The notes beneath the pieces were generated by a model, which searched no databases, was not told the origin of the DNA, and was given only the letters and a program-made list of their open reading frames with translations. Below, piece by piece: positions 32,566 to 45,857 of a DNA stretch of 64,000 nt. The position numbers and the translations under genes are program-made. Location of the stretch: assembly GCA_033065855.1 (NCBI GenBank), contig JAVXUO010000983.1, forward strand, positions 124,001 to 188,000. Reading direction: 5' to 3'. Each line of letters begins with the position of its first letter. Position 1 is the stretch's first letter. The DNA is from Escallonia rubra. Lineage: Eukaryota > Streptophyta > Magnoliopsida > Escalloniales > Escalloniaceae.

Positions 32566-35500
32566 ATGGAGATGGACGTTGATAGCGCCTATAACCAATT
32601 CCATAACGGCAGCGACGTCTCGAGATTTTCCGCCAACCCGCAATTTTGTAATCGGGGCGAGAAACCGTTTGTTAATCACGTCAGCGGGTTTATCGGGGGC
32701 AATGTGTGAGTATTTGTTGAACTTGGCATATAAATAAATATTTTAATTTGTTTGTCTATTTTGGGTACATTGTTTGTTTAATTGCTTGATTTTCTCTCTT
32801 TTTCAGTGGTAAAGTTGTTGGGCAGAAGAGGAAAGCGGGCGCAGCTGATAATGTGAATGACTTCAAAAGCCCATTCTCCGTGAATGCTGCTCCAGCGGTA
32901 TATTTTTTTTCTTCGTATAATTAGGTCAAATTAAGTAGTACTTTAAATTTCCTTTGTTATGCAATTATGAACTTGCAAGAAGATTGGGATATGTTGTTTT
33001 TTATCAGCAGGTTAAATAATAGAAGACTGAAAATGACTGAGTAATTAGATTACCGATGTTGTTTTCGGTTGAAAAGGAGGAACCTTGAAGTAATGAATAT
33101 GATTTAGAATCCCTTGTATAATTACAGTTAGATTATTATTATGATTATTTTGATGCGCTCCACGTACTTGATCTCATACAAGTTTTTTTTGTTAGGTGGA
33201 GTGCATGGACCTCAAGGTACTTTACCGATTGCAAAAGTTAATTCAGAGTGAACCATCTGAGTCTAGGTCCTGTCAACAAATACCTGATAAGTCTTCTTCC
33301 TTGATATCGTCCTTGTCACCATGGGGAGCATCACCTGGGATTTCGAACCGTCAGGTTGATTACTTGGCGGCTGCTAGTACTGACCGCCAGGCTTTTAAAA
33401 GTGGCAACATTAGTAATTTTGGTTTCTTTGAAGGTGGTTCATTTCGCCCTTCCAACAGTAAGGTGGGTAATACTGCTTGTGATGGGAAGGTGGTGTTTTC
33501 AACTTTGGGTATAAAGCAGATTGATTGCGAGATGGTTAGTTCTCCTGGACAGATTTCTTGCATCACAGCATGTTCTGATGTGGATGGTTTTTTTGATAGT
33601 GAACCCATGGATGATGGGCCAACTTTTCCTGGTGGTAATTTACAGTGTGTATCTGAGCTATCATTTGGAAACTCTACTCAAAAGGAAAGAGTGGACCAGG
33701 ACAAAGTTTCTGGCTGTATGACAGAGTTCTCTGATACTTGTAAGTACTGATTTACGCCCAACAAGCTAGTGATATATGTCGTTGTCTATATAGTCTTTTA
33801 CTTACTTAGATTACAGAGAATCTCTGCATTATTGTAAAATTACAAAGTGCCTTTTCTCCTTGTAGTATTTCTCAGCTGATGTTCATGTTTACCCTTTTAT
33901 CACCCTATCATATTATCTTGATTAATGATTTATATTTGCAGTATGCTAGTGTCTCTGAAATTGTATAATTCGATGTCTGAAACTCTCAAGCTTTGATCAA
34001 CTTTTGAAGTGTTCTGTTCAGAGATTAAATTAATTGAGCCTTTTACCTCTTTAGAGTTGGAACAAGCATCAATTTAGTAAAATTTGGTTGACTTAAATCG
34101 AGTTTTTAGGTGACATGCTGTAATTGGACCTATTTAACTGCCATTGGATGCACTTCTCTCGCACGCCAATTTCTTATTTTCTTCAATGATTATTTGGACA
34201 GGGGGATCCGATTTGATTAAATATAGAGATCTCCTTCATAATAACGAGGAGGACATTTTAGAAGTGGGTTCACCGCAACTGTTGGGCGAAATTGTGGATT
34301 CAGCTAATACAAATATGTGGACTCCACAGCTAAATCGACAAATTGTTTCTGAAGCCGCTGATAATATGTCTAGTATGCTCGTCAGTACAGCCAGATCAAC
34401 TCGTACCGACTTGCTGCAATCTGAGCTTCAGCAGCCAGGGTCTCACCATTTTGAAAGTTTGGCCCATAAGCCTTCTGTGAAGTTTGATGAGCGATCTCAG
34501 GCCCAACCACATTGGTTCCTGGTTGAAAAACATGAATCTGTTAATCAAGTGGGATTGCAAAAGGTGTCTGTGATGGAGCAATGTCCTGCTGCAGAAAGTC
34601 CTTCCCTTGTTTTTGATGATGCTTCATCATTTACAAATTCAAGTACTCTGTCTTTGCATAGGATTCTTCTTTCATATGCCAACTATGAGAGTATACCAGT
34701 GAACAATGGGAAAGGCCACGTTCCTTTTCTGAATGATATTCATAAGACAGAGTGCAATGATCACCAATGTAACTGTCACATATACTCTACGCTGATATCT
34801 CACTATGATAACTGTCACTATACCAACTGTAACCTATGTGGGCCTGTACGAAGACTGTTTGCTGGTGATAAGCTTCACTCAGAATCTGGAAAATCAGAAA
34901 ATGGTCTGTTAGGGGCTTTTTGCCATGGAGATTCTGATGGTTCGAGCACCGATACCATTGTAGATATTCTGCCTCCTCCAAAACGTCTGAAGGTGGAAAA
35001 TTCAATTTTTCTTGCAAATGGAGTTTCACAGGAAGTTGCTTCTTCGTTGAATCATATGTGTGCACCTGAATTTCCATGCTCGGGGCAGTGGCATGATGCC
35101 TGTAAAATTACTGCGGATTCAATGGATGCAAAACAGGAATTCTTATGCCCCACGAAGGACACAAAAAGATGCAGTGTAACAAGGAATGCTATCTCAGATA
35201 ATGGGCCTAAGGATCTCAACAATGTGCCGATTCGCTCCAAAGAGCTTCTAGTAGGTTGTAAACAGGAAGGGTTGCACCGTACAAGCATTTATGAGATCAA
35301 GAATGATGCTGTAGACAATTTCCAAGGATTGACTTCTGACAAAGTTCACATTCTCTCTGAAGGGACCACTAGTGGTCATAAAGAGGAGGTGATACAAGTC
35401 AGGTCCAAGCATGATCCGCCAAAATCTGAAGCAAAGTGTACTTTACATACATCTACAGCTGGCAATGACTCAGTAATGAAGTCAGAAGTGCCAAAGATAC

Positions 35501-38500
35501 AAGGTGTATCTTTGGCTGATTTTTTCACGGCAAGACAAATGAGAGAGCATTTATCTAGTTTTGCTCAGTCAAGTAGTAAGGTCAGCACATTAAATTGAAG
35601 TATGGTTTGCCTTTGATTCTGATTAAGAAAGGCCAGTAGAAGAAATACATTTCCCGCATGATTCTGTTGTTGGCATGATTTATTTTATCTCTTGCTAACC
35701 CTAGCATGATTGCAGACAAAGAAACCTTAGTATTCGAGTGCGTCTTATGTGAAATTAATATCTATGCAGGACGTCACAGGAAACACAAATTTTCTCGGTG
35801 ATAATGTATGCCAGTTGTGTGCTTGCAATAAGGTGGTGTTCTCCCCCGCACCCATATATTGCTCTTCTTGCTCGGGTCGTATCAAGCGGAATTTGATGTA
35901 TTATTCGATACTGGAAGAAACGGGTGCAAAACGTTGTTTTTGTACGGCATGCATAAATGCGCCGCGTAGGAGCATTGTCTCAATTCATGGTGCTTCTTTT
36001 TCCAAAGCAAATCTTCAAAAGGAAAAGAATAATGAAGAAATTGAGGAATCGGTAAATTGAATCATCTTTTCATTGATATCTAGTTTCGAGATGCTGCAGT
36101 AATCTTAATCCCTTCTCGTGTTGTGTCTTGCAGTGGGTACAGTGTGATAAATGTGAACGCTGGCAGCATCAGATATGCGCTCTCTATAATGATAAAAGAG
36201 ATCTGGGAGGAAAGGCTGAGTACATTTGTCCACGATGCTGCTTAGAACAAATTGAGTCTGGAGAGCGTGTTCCCTTACCCATGATTGCTGCTTTTGGAGC
36301 AAAAGATCTACCGAGTACAATGCTCAGTGATCACATAGAGAAAAGGCTTTTTAGGCGTCTTAAGGAAGAGAGAGAACAGAGGGCAAGAAGTTTAGGGAAG
36401 AAACCTGATGAGGTGCCTGAAGCAGCGGATCTTGTTGTTAGGGTAGTGTTATCTGTAGACAAAAGATTGGAGGTGAACCAGCAATTTCTGGATGTTCATG
36501 GGGAGGTATATCCAACAGAATTTGCGTACAGATTAAAGGTTAGACGAGTTATATTTGCGAAGATATATCTTTTGAGTTTTGATTTTTTCATTGATCTCCT
36601 CAGCTGACTTTTTTTTCTTTCTTTCTGTTATACTTGTTAACCATTTTTTTTGTATGGAAATGTAGAAGAATACTTACATGTCTTAGCCATTTGTGATTTG
36701 AAAAGACTGGAGGGCCTGTTTGCGTCAATGCATAACCTACTGTGACCCTCTCCGTCGACTTATACTTGATTCCTCGGTGTGGCAATGGTTGCTTGTCACT
36801 TTTTGTGACAATCATCCATTACTACATGGACAGAATCAAGCATGGACTAGATCCTAATTCCTACAAGAGAACTCTCTTTATACATCTATCATCTATACTA
36901 CCTATAAAAGTACCGATCTTGTAAATCATTTTTGGTCAATTATGTCCTCCATTAATTACTCTAATAACAGTCATACCCTTATATAATTACTCTCTTTTTA
37001 ATGTGGTTGTTGTTAAATGAACATTGGGTGATGAATGTAATCCAATAGCTATACATTGGGAAATGAAAGGTGTGGTGAGAAAGAGAAAAAAGAAAAGAAA
37101 AAGAAAGGAAGCTCTTTAACTCGAAGGGAAAATAAAGCAAAGGATTAATTAGGGTACTTAAAAACCGAAGCACAAAAAAATTAAAATATGCTGGCAAAAA
37201 AAACAACTAAAAAAAGTTGAAGCGTGTAAAATCAATTAAGCAAAAAAAAAAACTAGGCATTGAAAAAGCAGCCAAAAAAAAAAAGTGAACGAACGAAAAA
37301 AAAGAAAAGAAAAAGAAAGGAAAGGTTACATATAGCACGAATTAGAACCGAAAATCGGTTCAGTTATTGCAGTTGGAGCTAGGCCGTGTGCTTTGAATTT
37401 CACATTTATGGTTGTTCTTCGATGACTGATCGTATTTTCTTCTGGATTTTCTTCCATGCTTGGTGGGTTCATCCTCTGTGAATACTATTAGGGTTTGAGA
37501 CACACCCAAATCGGTTTTACTTGCGAGAATTAAAGTAATCGATCTTTTCAAGATCCATATTAATTACGAGCTGGGAAATCTGGAATTGACGGAATTGGTT
37601 GGAAAGTTGATAATTAGAAAATAACTTCATCACGTATGAATTTTTGGTTACCATTTTTTGAGTGTATATGGTATGAATTTTTTATTACCATTTTTTTTAG
37701 TGTATATAGTCTTGTATTTACTATGAACCTCAAATGCAAAGCTTTCCATGGAAAGATAGCTAATTTGTATGCTTAATTATTCTTCAACTACTGATGCTTC
37801 TCTCTCAGTAATGGTTGTTAATTAATAAAAAGGACGGCTAAAGGGATTAATCAAAACAACATACATGATCACATCTTAACTGCAATGGAACGGCAGATAA
37901 CCTGTAGTAGTTAAATAGGCTTATTCTCTTCTGTAATTTGTGTTTTTGGTTTGTTAAGGGTGAGGGGAGTGTGATATAATTATAATAATGAATTGGGGTT
38001 TATGGGATATTCCTGATGTATTTGTTTTTTATGCTTGGAGTTATTGAACAATGGATCAAGCTTAGACCACTTTGTCATAAAGAAACTGGTTGTTATGCCT
38101 CACTTGGGGAATTCCGGAAATGATTCTGAGTTAACTAGGATTTCATGTTAAGATTTCCTCCTTAGATGTAATTCTTAAAGCTGAAATAAAATTACAAGGA
38201 CCTTTACCACAGAGAAATCTTTGCAAATTAAGGTGAAACCTCACCAAGCTTCTGAGTTCACTTGTAGAGTGACTTCCTTAAGTAATTGTATTTACCAATC
38301 ACCTTATAATGTATTGTGATTATGAAGCAAGATTATACATGTAAGAATAAAGAGTATTATATATGCCCCAAAGTGCGTACTATATATGCATACCTCTATG
38401 CTGCAGGAAGAGCAGAGGAAGCATAACGAATAGCAAAATGAAAAGGAGTGCATATGCACTTGAGTTCCACAATTGAATGCCAAACCATTCTTGCAGAATG

Positions 38501-41500
38501 CGCAAGTGCAATGTCTCTTAGTCTTTTACTCTTCGCTCAATTAGTAAAAAGCCCAAACAACTATCCATTTGGAGTGTATACCATAACAACTTTAATAGTT
38601 TACAACAAAGACGTAAATTGCGTCTTTCAATTTCTCCATTGGCTCTTCTTTTCACCAACACACATTTCTTTGGTACAACATCTTGTAAAGAAGATCCCCA
38701 AACATTTAATACATCACAAGAGATAATGATATGACTTAAAAAATTACTTTCGCTCACATTCACGTGCAACGCTCGTACTCCATACTAGTATGTGTATATG
38801 TACGATTACATGTCATGTATATATATGTACGTATAATCGGTATACGCTTATATTTGCTCTGTGAAATTTATGACCTCATAATGTTTTCGTATTTTCTTTT
38901 ACAAACAGGTGATACTTCTGTTTCAGAAAATAGAAGGGGTGGATGTATGCCTGTTTGGAATGTATGTGCAGGAGTTCGGATCAGAATGTGGTCACCCTAA
39001 TCAGCGTTGTGTCTATATTTCGTATCTTGATTCTGTCAAGTACTTTAGGCCCGAGATAGTAACTGTGACTGGTGAAGCTCTTCGTACCTTCGTTTACCAT
39101 GAAATACTGGTAATGACTCAGCTGTCGCTATTGTCTTACTTCTACAAGCATCTAGAGTTTTATATAAATATGTGAACTTAATATGGCTGCTTCTCTTTTT
39201 TCTAATCTTCTCATTGTCAGATTGGGTACCTTGATTATTGCAAGAAAAGGGGTTTTGCAACTTGCTATATATGGGCCTGCCCACCTGTAAAAGGGGAAGA
39301 TTACATTTTGTATTGCCATCCAGAGACTCAAAAAACACCGAAGCCAGATAAGCTGCGGCAGTGGTATCTCTCTATCCTGTAAAAGTATATTAAATGCAGC
39401 ACACACTATCAAGGGCTATACAAAGAGGAAGCTCCTCAGTTTCTCTCTCACTTGGTCTTTCCAACTTTAAATTTGTTTCTTCGGATTTAGAGTCCAATCT
39501 TTAACCATCCTAAGTGAAACTATTAGAGGTGTTCATTCAGAATGTTTTCTTCTCAATTTCTTCTGTAACATTTCTAGTCCCTCTGCATGTCATGACTAGA
39601 TGTTGTACATGCAGGTACAAGTTGATGCTTAAGAAAGCATTAGGAGATAAGGTTGTGGTGGATCATACTAATTTGTACGATCACTTCTTTCTTCCTACTG
39701 AAGCGGGCAATACCAAGATAACTGCAGCACGCTTGCCATATTTTGATGGAGACTATTGGTCAAGTGCTGCTGAGGATATAAGTAAGAAATTTGAACAGGA
39801 AAGAGAAGACTTGGAAGCGAAGGTGGTAAAAAAGACTCTGAAGAAACGAATTATAAAAGCCATGGGACATAGCAACTGTTCTAGTGTTGCAACAAAAGAT
39901 ATCCTAGTGATGCAAAAGGTAAAATTTTGGGACCTTTCCTTTCACAACTTGTGTACATAGGTGGTCCTCCTGCTTTGGTTTTTAGTTATAGGTTGCGGAG
40001 TCATGTTATCATTGAGGGTATATAGTCCAGGAGTCATGCGCAAATCAGTGATACATAGCATTTAGAGGCATGAATTACAAGAGGGTTCTTGAAAGCTAGG
40101 TTCATATGATTGTAAGGTAATCTACTGCTTGAGCTGGAAGAGAATGTCAAGAAGCTTCTATTATTAGCTTGCGTGTATGTTTTTTTTTTTTTTTTTTTTG
40201 GGGGGGGGGGGGGGAGTGGGTGCACACACACAAGCTAAAAGCTTAAGTGACCACATACTTCCCAATAATGTTTCTGGGTGTCTCTCCGGCTTGCTTATTA
40301 ATCTCCTTTTCGGGCAAGTCTCTTTGTTTCTGGGAATACTATTTGACATGCAATAGTTAGAAAGTTTTACACGTGAAACTCTAGATACTAAATTTCGACG
40401 TAATATGTGTAACTTTTCTCCTTAATGCAATTATACAATTAGCCCAATTTTTTTTTTCCTGTTTGTTCTCTTGTCAGCTGGGGCAAACTATCCTACCTGT
40501 GAAAGAAGACTTCATCATTGTCCACTTGCAATTTACTTGTATACGCTGCCATGAAGTAGTACTATCTGGGAGCCGATGGTGTTGCAACCAATGCAAAAAG
40601 TTTCAGCTGTGTTCAGGGTAAGATAGCTTGCTCTTTTTTTTTTTAGCTTTTTCAACCTTAACAGCGATGACCTTTGTCTTTGACAGTGCATTTTCTTGTG
40701 ATATTGTTGCATCATAAATTGTTGTCTTCGAATATTGTTCTATTATAAGTTTAGGGATCCTGCTCATTGAACTGTTCTTTTCTAATAAATGGCAGAGTTT
40801 TAAAATTTTACTCCTGATATGTCAAATTGAAAACAAGACAATACGTTTCTTATCCATCTTCTGGATAGGAAATTCAGTGACAATATAGGAATTAAGAAGA
40901 TTTGGGTTGAATTTCTGTTCAAGTTGTATGGTTGTGGTCAGAGTTCAACTAGTCATCAAGGGGATAATAATGACACTAAACATAATATGTCAACAATGAA
41001 AACTGGTTTGGAAGTTAAACCCTAACATTGAAATGTTGTCTGTTGACGATTACACCCCCTTAAAAGTTGCGCCCTTTTCAGAAATGCAAAGCGTCCTCTA
41101 AATCTACCTACATTACCAGGAAGGAAGACACTGACGTTCTATCAGGAAAGCTAGTGCCCGTGACAGAAGAAGATGATCCTTACGTACACTGATACTTAAA
41201 CGCATTACAGATCTACCAAAAAAGGATTAATAATTGAGAAAAAATAAAAAAGGATTAGGAATTGAAAAATAATTGAATCCATAAAGTGATTGGCACTATC
41301 ATGTGATTATTAGTCCATTAGTTACTAGGAAAGGTCATGGCTGTGGAACCTCCCCGTGGTGAGGGAGACGATAGATCTTTGGTCGGTATGGGACAAGACA
41401 GTTTCAAAATGAACTGTTTTCCGTCTCAAAATTCTGGTCATCTTTACTGATTGTGGGGATTTAATTTTTTGTTTTTTTAATTTAAGTCCCTTAATCATTT

Positions 41501-43837
41501 AATGGGTAAATATTGAACATCACCTAATTTTTTAGCCTTTTTTTTGGATATGGTACAGTTTCTTGAAACATATCAAAAAGGAAAGTGGTTCCAACATTTT
41601 GAAAAGGAGGGAGTGTAACTTCTAAAATGTATTTTTGGGGAGCATTGAGGAGTTATATTAACATTACAATGGTTATTTGCTAATACTATGTTTCAGATGC
41701 ATTGATGTGGAGCGAGATGTCAGCGAAAGGAGAACGCATACTTCTAAGAGTGGTGAAAGACATCAACTCTTTCAGGTGACTATTATCTTATCATACAGTG
41801 GAAAGGCTAGCCTTTCCAAACAAGTTATGGAGATAGTCTATACCTGTTAGTCCATTACTGCTCAGGTTCCCTTCATCCTGATAGGGACAACTGCCAAAAA
41901 CGTCCCTAAACTATAGGGGTTTCGCCAGCATCGTCCCTAACCTATGATTTTAGCCAAATCCATCCCTAAACTATCACACTGAGTCCTTCCGTCAGTCAGG
42001 ATTAGAAAATGGCCGCTAGATGAGGGGCAAAATGAGCAAATCAGCTCTTTACCCATCTCGTCAATGACTGAATTACGGGCAAATCGTCTCTTTCCTCTTC
42101 ATTTTACACCACGCCACCAGCCAACCGCTGCCACCACTATTAAACCGTTGCCACCAACACCCAATTGCCACAAGCCGTTACCATCCAACAAACCACCACC
42201 ACTGGGCCTCCTGAATCCCTAGGCTAACAACCATCCCTCCTCCTTTCTTGTTCACATTTTCAGTTCTCTCTCTTTCTCTCTTCTTCATCTCCTACCTCTT
42301 GATTTCAAATAAACCCTAATTCTATGTGTTAATGTAAATAATTGAATTAAAGGTTTATGGGTGGTCTCTCTGATTTGGACCATAACTAATGACCACCATT
42401 GTAAACCACTGTTACTGCTAAAACACCACACCACTGTTAATTTAATAGTTGTCCCTTCCTGATATAATTTGCTTATCTGTTTCAGGTTCTTGGGAATGAT
42501 TTGCCTCTTGATACTGAGGATAAAGAAGCCATTTTGGATAATTCTTTCTTCGAGAACAGACATACTTTCTTGAGCTTCTGCCAGAGCAATCATTATCAGT
42601 TTGATACGCTGCGCCGTGCCAAGCATTCGTCTATGATGATTCTCTATCATCTCCAAAAGGTGACTGCACCTATTGTTGGGACCATTGGCAAATTTTGTAC
42701 GGAGAATGAGAAAGCTCAGCCGCAGAAAACGGTGCAGGTATGCAGAAAACAGCTGATGTAATTTGATTTGCAAAACATTTAAATTTGACTGCCTTGTATT
42801 TGGTAATTTAGCTACACACTCGAGCACAAGATCATGTAGCTTACTAATTTTTTTTACTACCACTATTCCATTGGATTTTTACCTTTGAATTTTTCATAAA
42901 TCTTAAGATAGATTTAGTCCTATGTGAACACCGAATTGAACATAAATATCAAGTCAAGCTAGGGTTTAACAACGAGTGAATTGTTGACGCTTTAAAAAGA
43001 TCAAATGAGGGAAATCCAATGGAACACGGAGTATATTGCTGAAGCTTTCTAAATATTAATGAAAGACCTACGATCCAGAAATTCATGTGCCATTTATAAC
43101 CTCCTTTGGTAAAATGTTTTTTGCTTGGCATGAATAAACAGATTGTGCTCTTAAAGTTACTTTCAGCGATTAATTTCATCATTATGCTTCACCCAATGTA
43201 TACTTCTAATTAAAGAGAGAGAATTAGGCAAATAATATCTGAGATGTTGCCTTATTTTATGGAAAGCCATGTAGTCCAGAAAAGAAAATGAAGCCTGCTA
43301 TAGATACAACACTTGATCTCCCCTTGTCTGGTGATGTTTGATGTCTATGTGTCGAAAGCTCTGAATAGTTTTTCTGATTGACGACTATTGTAAACTTCAA
43401 ACAACTAAAGAGTAAGTTATGCAGGCGAGGGAAGTGCTGGCTGCTCTCATGCATGCCTCTCAGTGTCATGCGACCAAAAGCAACCCCTGCTCCTATCCAA
43501 GGTGCCCTCGGATTAAAATGCTTTTCTACCACTCCAAACATTGCAAAGTTCGGTCCAGTGGGGGTTGCAAACTCTGCCAACAGATGTGGACGATGCTGGG
43601 TTTGCACTCGCGCAACTGTAGAGATTCAAGCTGCCGAGTACCGCGTTGCATGTGAGTTTCATTTTTGCGGCACCTTGAATAAACAACCTGACACAAGGAT
43701 TCCAGCCCTCCCTCATTTTTTTTCTTCCTTCCACTGTAATCCTAATGTGCAATTTCTTTTCTTGATAAATGTGCAGGGATATCAAAAGATTCAAGTATGG
43801 GCAGAAGGCTGCAGTTGCAGGGTTAGGAAGTGCATAA
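32566..43837 (+). CDS. HAC2: p300/CBP-type histone acetyltransferase, HAC2-like
   Basis: Nuclear lysine acetyltransferase and transcription co-activator. Exons: 32566-32705, 32807-32897, 33196-33739, 34202-35580, 35770-36051, 36134-36538, 38909-39109, 39221-39363, 39615-39918, 40478-40617, 41697-41775, 42486-42737, 43425-43651, 43777-43837, all in phase, 1415 residues. A degenerate N-terminal TAZ finger (about 409-479: [36 protein letters not shown]) is followed by a Cys-rich/PHD region (about 730-850: [28 protein letters not shown]). The p300-type HAT core spans about 870-1200 ([57 protein letters not shown]). One ZZ finger (CIRCHEVV...[14 protein letters not shown]) and a C-terminal TAZ finger (about 1321-1396) follow. 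The second ZZ finger of HAC1 is not found. The donor after 35580 (GTCAGC) is weak. HAC2 rather than HAC1 rests on length and neighbours. Confidence 0.88.
36539..38908 (+). other. Long HAC intron, 2.4 kb
   Basis: AT-rich intron between the PHD/HAT-start exon and the HAT core exons, with A-rich tracts at 37080-37320. I see no coding exon or clear transposon end in it. Confidence 0.6.
40181..40215. repeat. Poly-T / poly-G homopolymer junction
   Basis: About 19 T followed directly by about 15 G in a HAC intron. Such runs are prone to assembly or length error. Confidence 0.9.
41395..41625. mobile_element. Probable Stowaway-like MITE remnant
   Basis: The right side, read in reverse (ACTCCCTCCTTTTCAAAATG), carries the CTCCCTCC-TTTCAAAATG end typical of Stowaway MITEs. 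The left side retains only GTTTCAAAATGAACTGTTTTC. The left terminus is decayed and no TA duplication could be set. Located in the HAC intron before exon 41697-41775. Confidence 0.45.
41884..42455. mobile_element. Decayed non-autonomous DNA transposon in a HAC intron
   Basis: Ends GGGACAACT and AGTTGTCCC are inverted copies, flanked by atcctgata (41875-41883) and ttcctgata (42456-42464), a 9-bp duplication with one mismatch. The left end has the repeated GTCCCTAAACTAT-type blocks common at MULE termini. The right end lacks them beyond the last 9 bp, as if partly deleted. The interior has CCACCA-rich low-complexity sequence and no gene. Confidence 0.6.
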
Positions 43838-45857
43838 AGGTCCGTGAGAGCAGTTGGTTATCCCAAGTGTACAGTTATAGCTGGATGACCAACAGCAGCA
43901 GCAACTTGTACATACGAGAAAGCAACATTTTTGTTTAAGCTCTGTCGGCAAGTAGAACTTGAAAGGTTATTTCTTGGGAAGGAAGATAGTTCTTCTCGTG
44001 TAAAAAGTAGCATCCATTTGTACAGGAAAGATTTGGCCTAGCTCCAGCTTATGGGTATGGCTTGCTTTATTGAGGTGTACTGAATCGGCTCCAAAGATAC
44101 TCTCAAAACAAGCTCATGGTCATGGATGGGATGGGAGGAGATGAAATGTATCATAAATTACATTGGTTTTTCATACCAAAACAAGGAATTGTAGATAGAA
44201 GGGTCATAAATATATGGGCGCAGCCTCTTGAGCGTAAATTTGTCTCTGAGAGTAGTGCATAGGAATCCTTTTTTTTTTTTGTTGATAATAAGATTGCATT
44301 GATAATTTAAAGATACACAGTCGCTCTGTTGTAGAGCTTACAGACATTATCGGTCACGACATTTCCGTGACTCAGTATACATGACCATGAAGGCCGACAC
44401 TAACAAACACCTAATAAATTTATACACATTACAATTGAATTAAAGCAGAGCATATCCTACACTTTAACTCAATTTAAAGTAACATGCAAATTTACAGGTG
44501 AAAACTGAACATAAATAAAAACACACTATAAGTGGTAGCAATAACGCAGACAATCGGTAACCGCACGATACAAAGGTGAGCACACTGTTTAGAGTCATCA
44601 CAAGGATTTACAACACCGCAATGTCCATCCTTCGACTAACCCGTAATAAATCCGAACCAAAATGCCACAATATAGGGCGGAGGGACCACAACTCATCCAC
44701 ATCTAACCAAACTACCCAAAGTAGACACGTAGGATGCTCGAACCTAGAAAAGAGCCCTACCCACCCCCCCCCCAAACAAAAACCCCTGCCCAGAGCTGAT
44801 TACCCAAAACCCAAAGGCAAATCTCTACCCCCCCATTCCCCCTCCCCGGGTCCCGCAACCCCCCCATTACAAGCTCAAAAGAAACTCTCCCTGCACCCCT
44901 CCCCCTCCCCCCAACCCCCCTCCCAAGATGATCGCTCAATGGATACTATAATAGGATCACAACTGCCTTGTACATCTTTCCCTTTAATGTTCCCTTGTTA
45001 TACCGAGGCATTACATTAAAAACTCAAATTACTACGAGACTCTCGGCCATCTATCAGAAGAGACATGCTCTCTTCTTTAGCATCTCCTTCTAGTAATTTG
45101 GTATACAACCCCAGAATAAAGTGATGCATCATAATCACCCAGAGGAACGGAACAAGGGAACGAACTTCATATAGAGGCATCTTCTTACCAATAACACGCT
45201 GTGCACACCATTAACATCCGTGAAGCAGGTTTTCCATGTGGAGTCATCTTACTTGTGTACAGAAGATGAAAATAGGAAAAAATTAAAAGCAATGAATGCA
45301 ATGATCACCATACTAAAATAGAATACCCTAAGAAGACTTTATTCTCAAATTCCGGAGTTGAGAGTTAAATGGACATTACATAGAAGGGGCTTGGCTTCTT
45401 TTGTTTCCCTTCATCCATCCGGTAAACTTTAGACCAACCCAAATAAATTGTAAAAGAACGAAACGTCGCATGTGAGAAGCATCTAAAATTCGGACCTAAG
45501 AAGAAGAAAAACTGAGGTCCTGTGCTAGAAATCTACCGGCCAAACGTCGCAATCGAAAACTAACAATAACGATTGAGGTCCAGTGCTGGAAATCTACTGG
45601 CCTAAAAATAGGTACATCAAATCATCTAAAGGTCACTGTAAATCAATATAACAGCCATCACACCCTAACTACCGAGGGGGGCACATACGGACACAAACAG
45701 TACCCCGCCTAAATTGGACTAACGTGATTACAAACTACTTTACGACTGAAACAAACAATAATACACATCTTTATGGAGAAGAAAAAAGAGACTCAAACTT
45801 GCATGCTTAAAAAACTGCGGCTACCGTTTGCAGCCCCGACCAAAACAAGCGAAGGCT
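43838..45857. other. Gap between convergent HAC and CRWN1 genes
   Basis: Contains the 3' UTRs of both genes. A T run at 44269-44280, then ordinary AT-rich sequence, could be the reversed tail of an old retroelement (weak). 44757-44935 is extremely C-rich. The open frame across the C-rich part is repetitive Pro/Lys/Ser and not credible as a gene. Confidence 0.45.
44757..44935. repeat. C-rich tract with many runs of four or more C
   Basis: At least ten runs of four or more C within 180 bases, including a run of ten at about 44764. The minus strand therefore has G runs spaced to permit quadruplex folding. It lies downstream of both convergent genes. Confidence 0.85.

Noticed and set aside
44269..44350. 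Reverse-oriented retroelement with poly(A) tail
   Set aside because: Only a T run is visible; no reverse transcriptase or target duplication was seen, so it was mentioned but not called.
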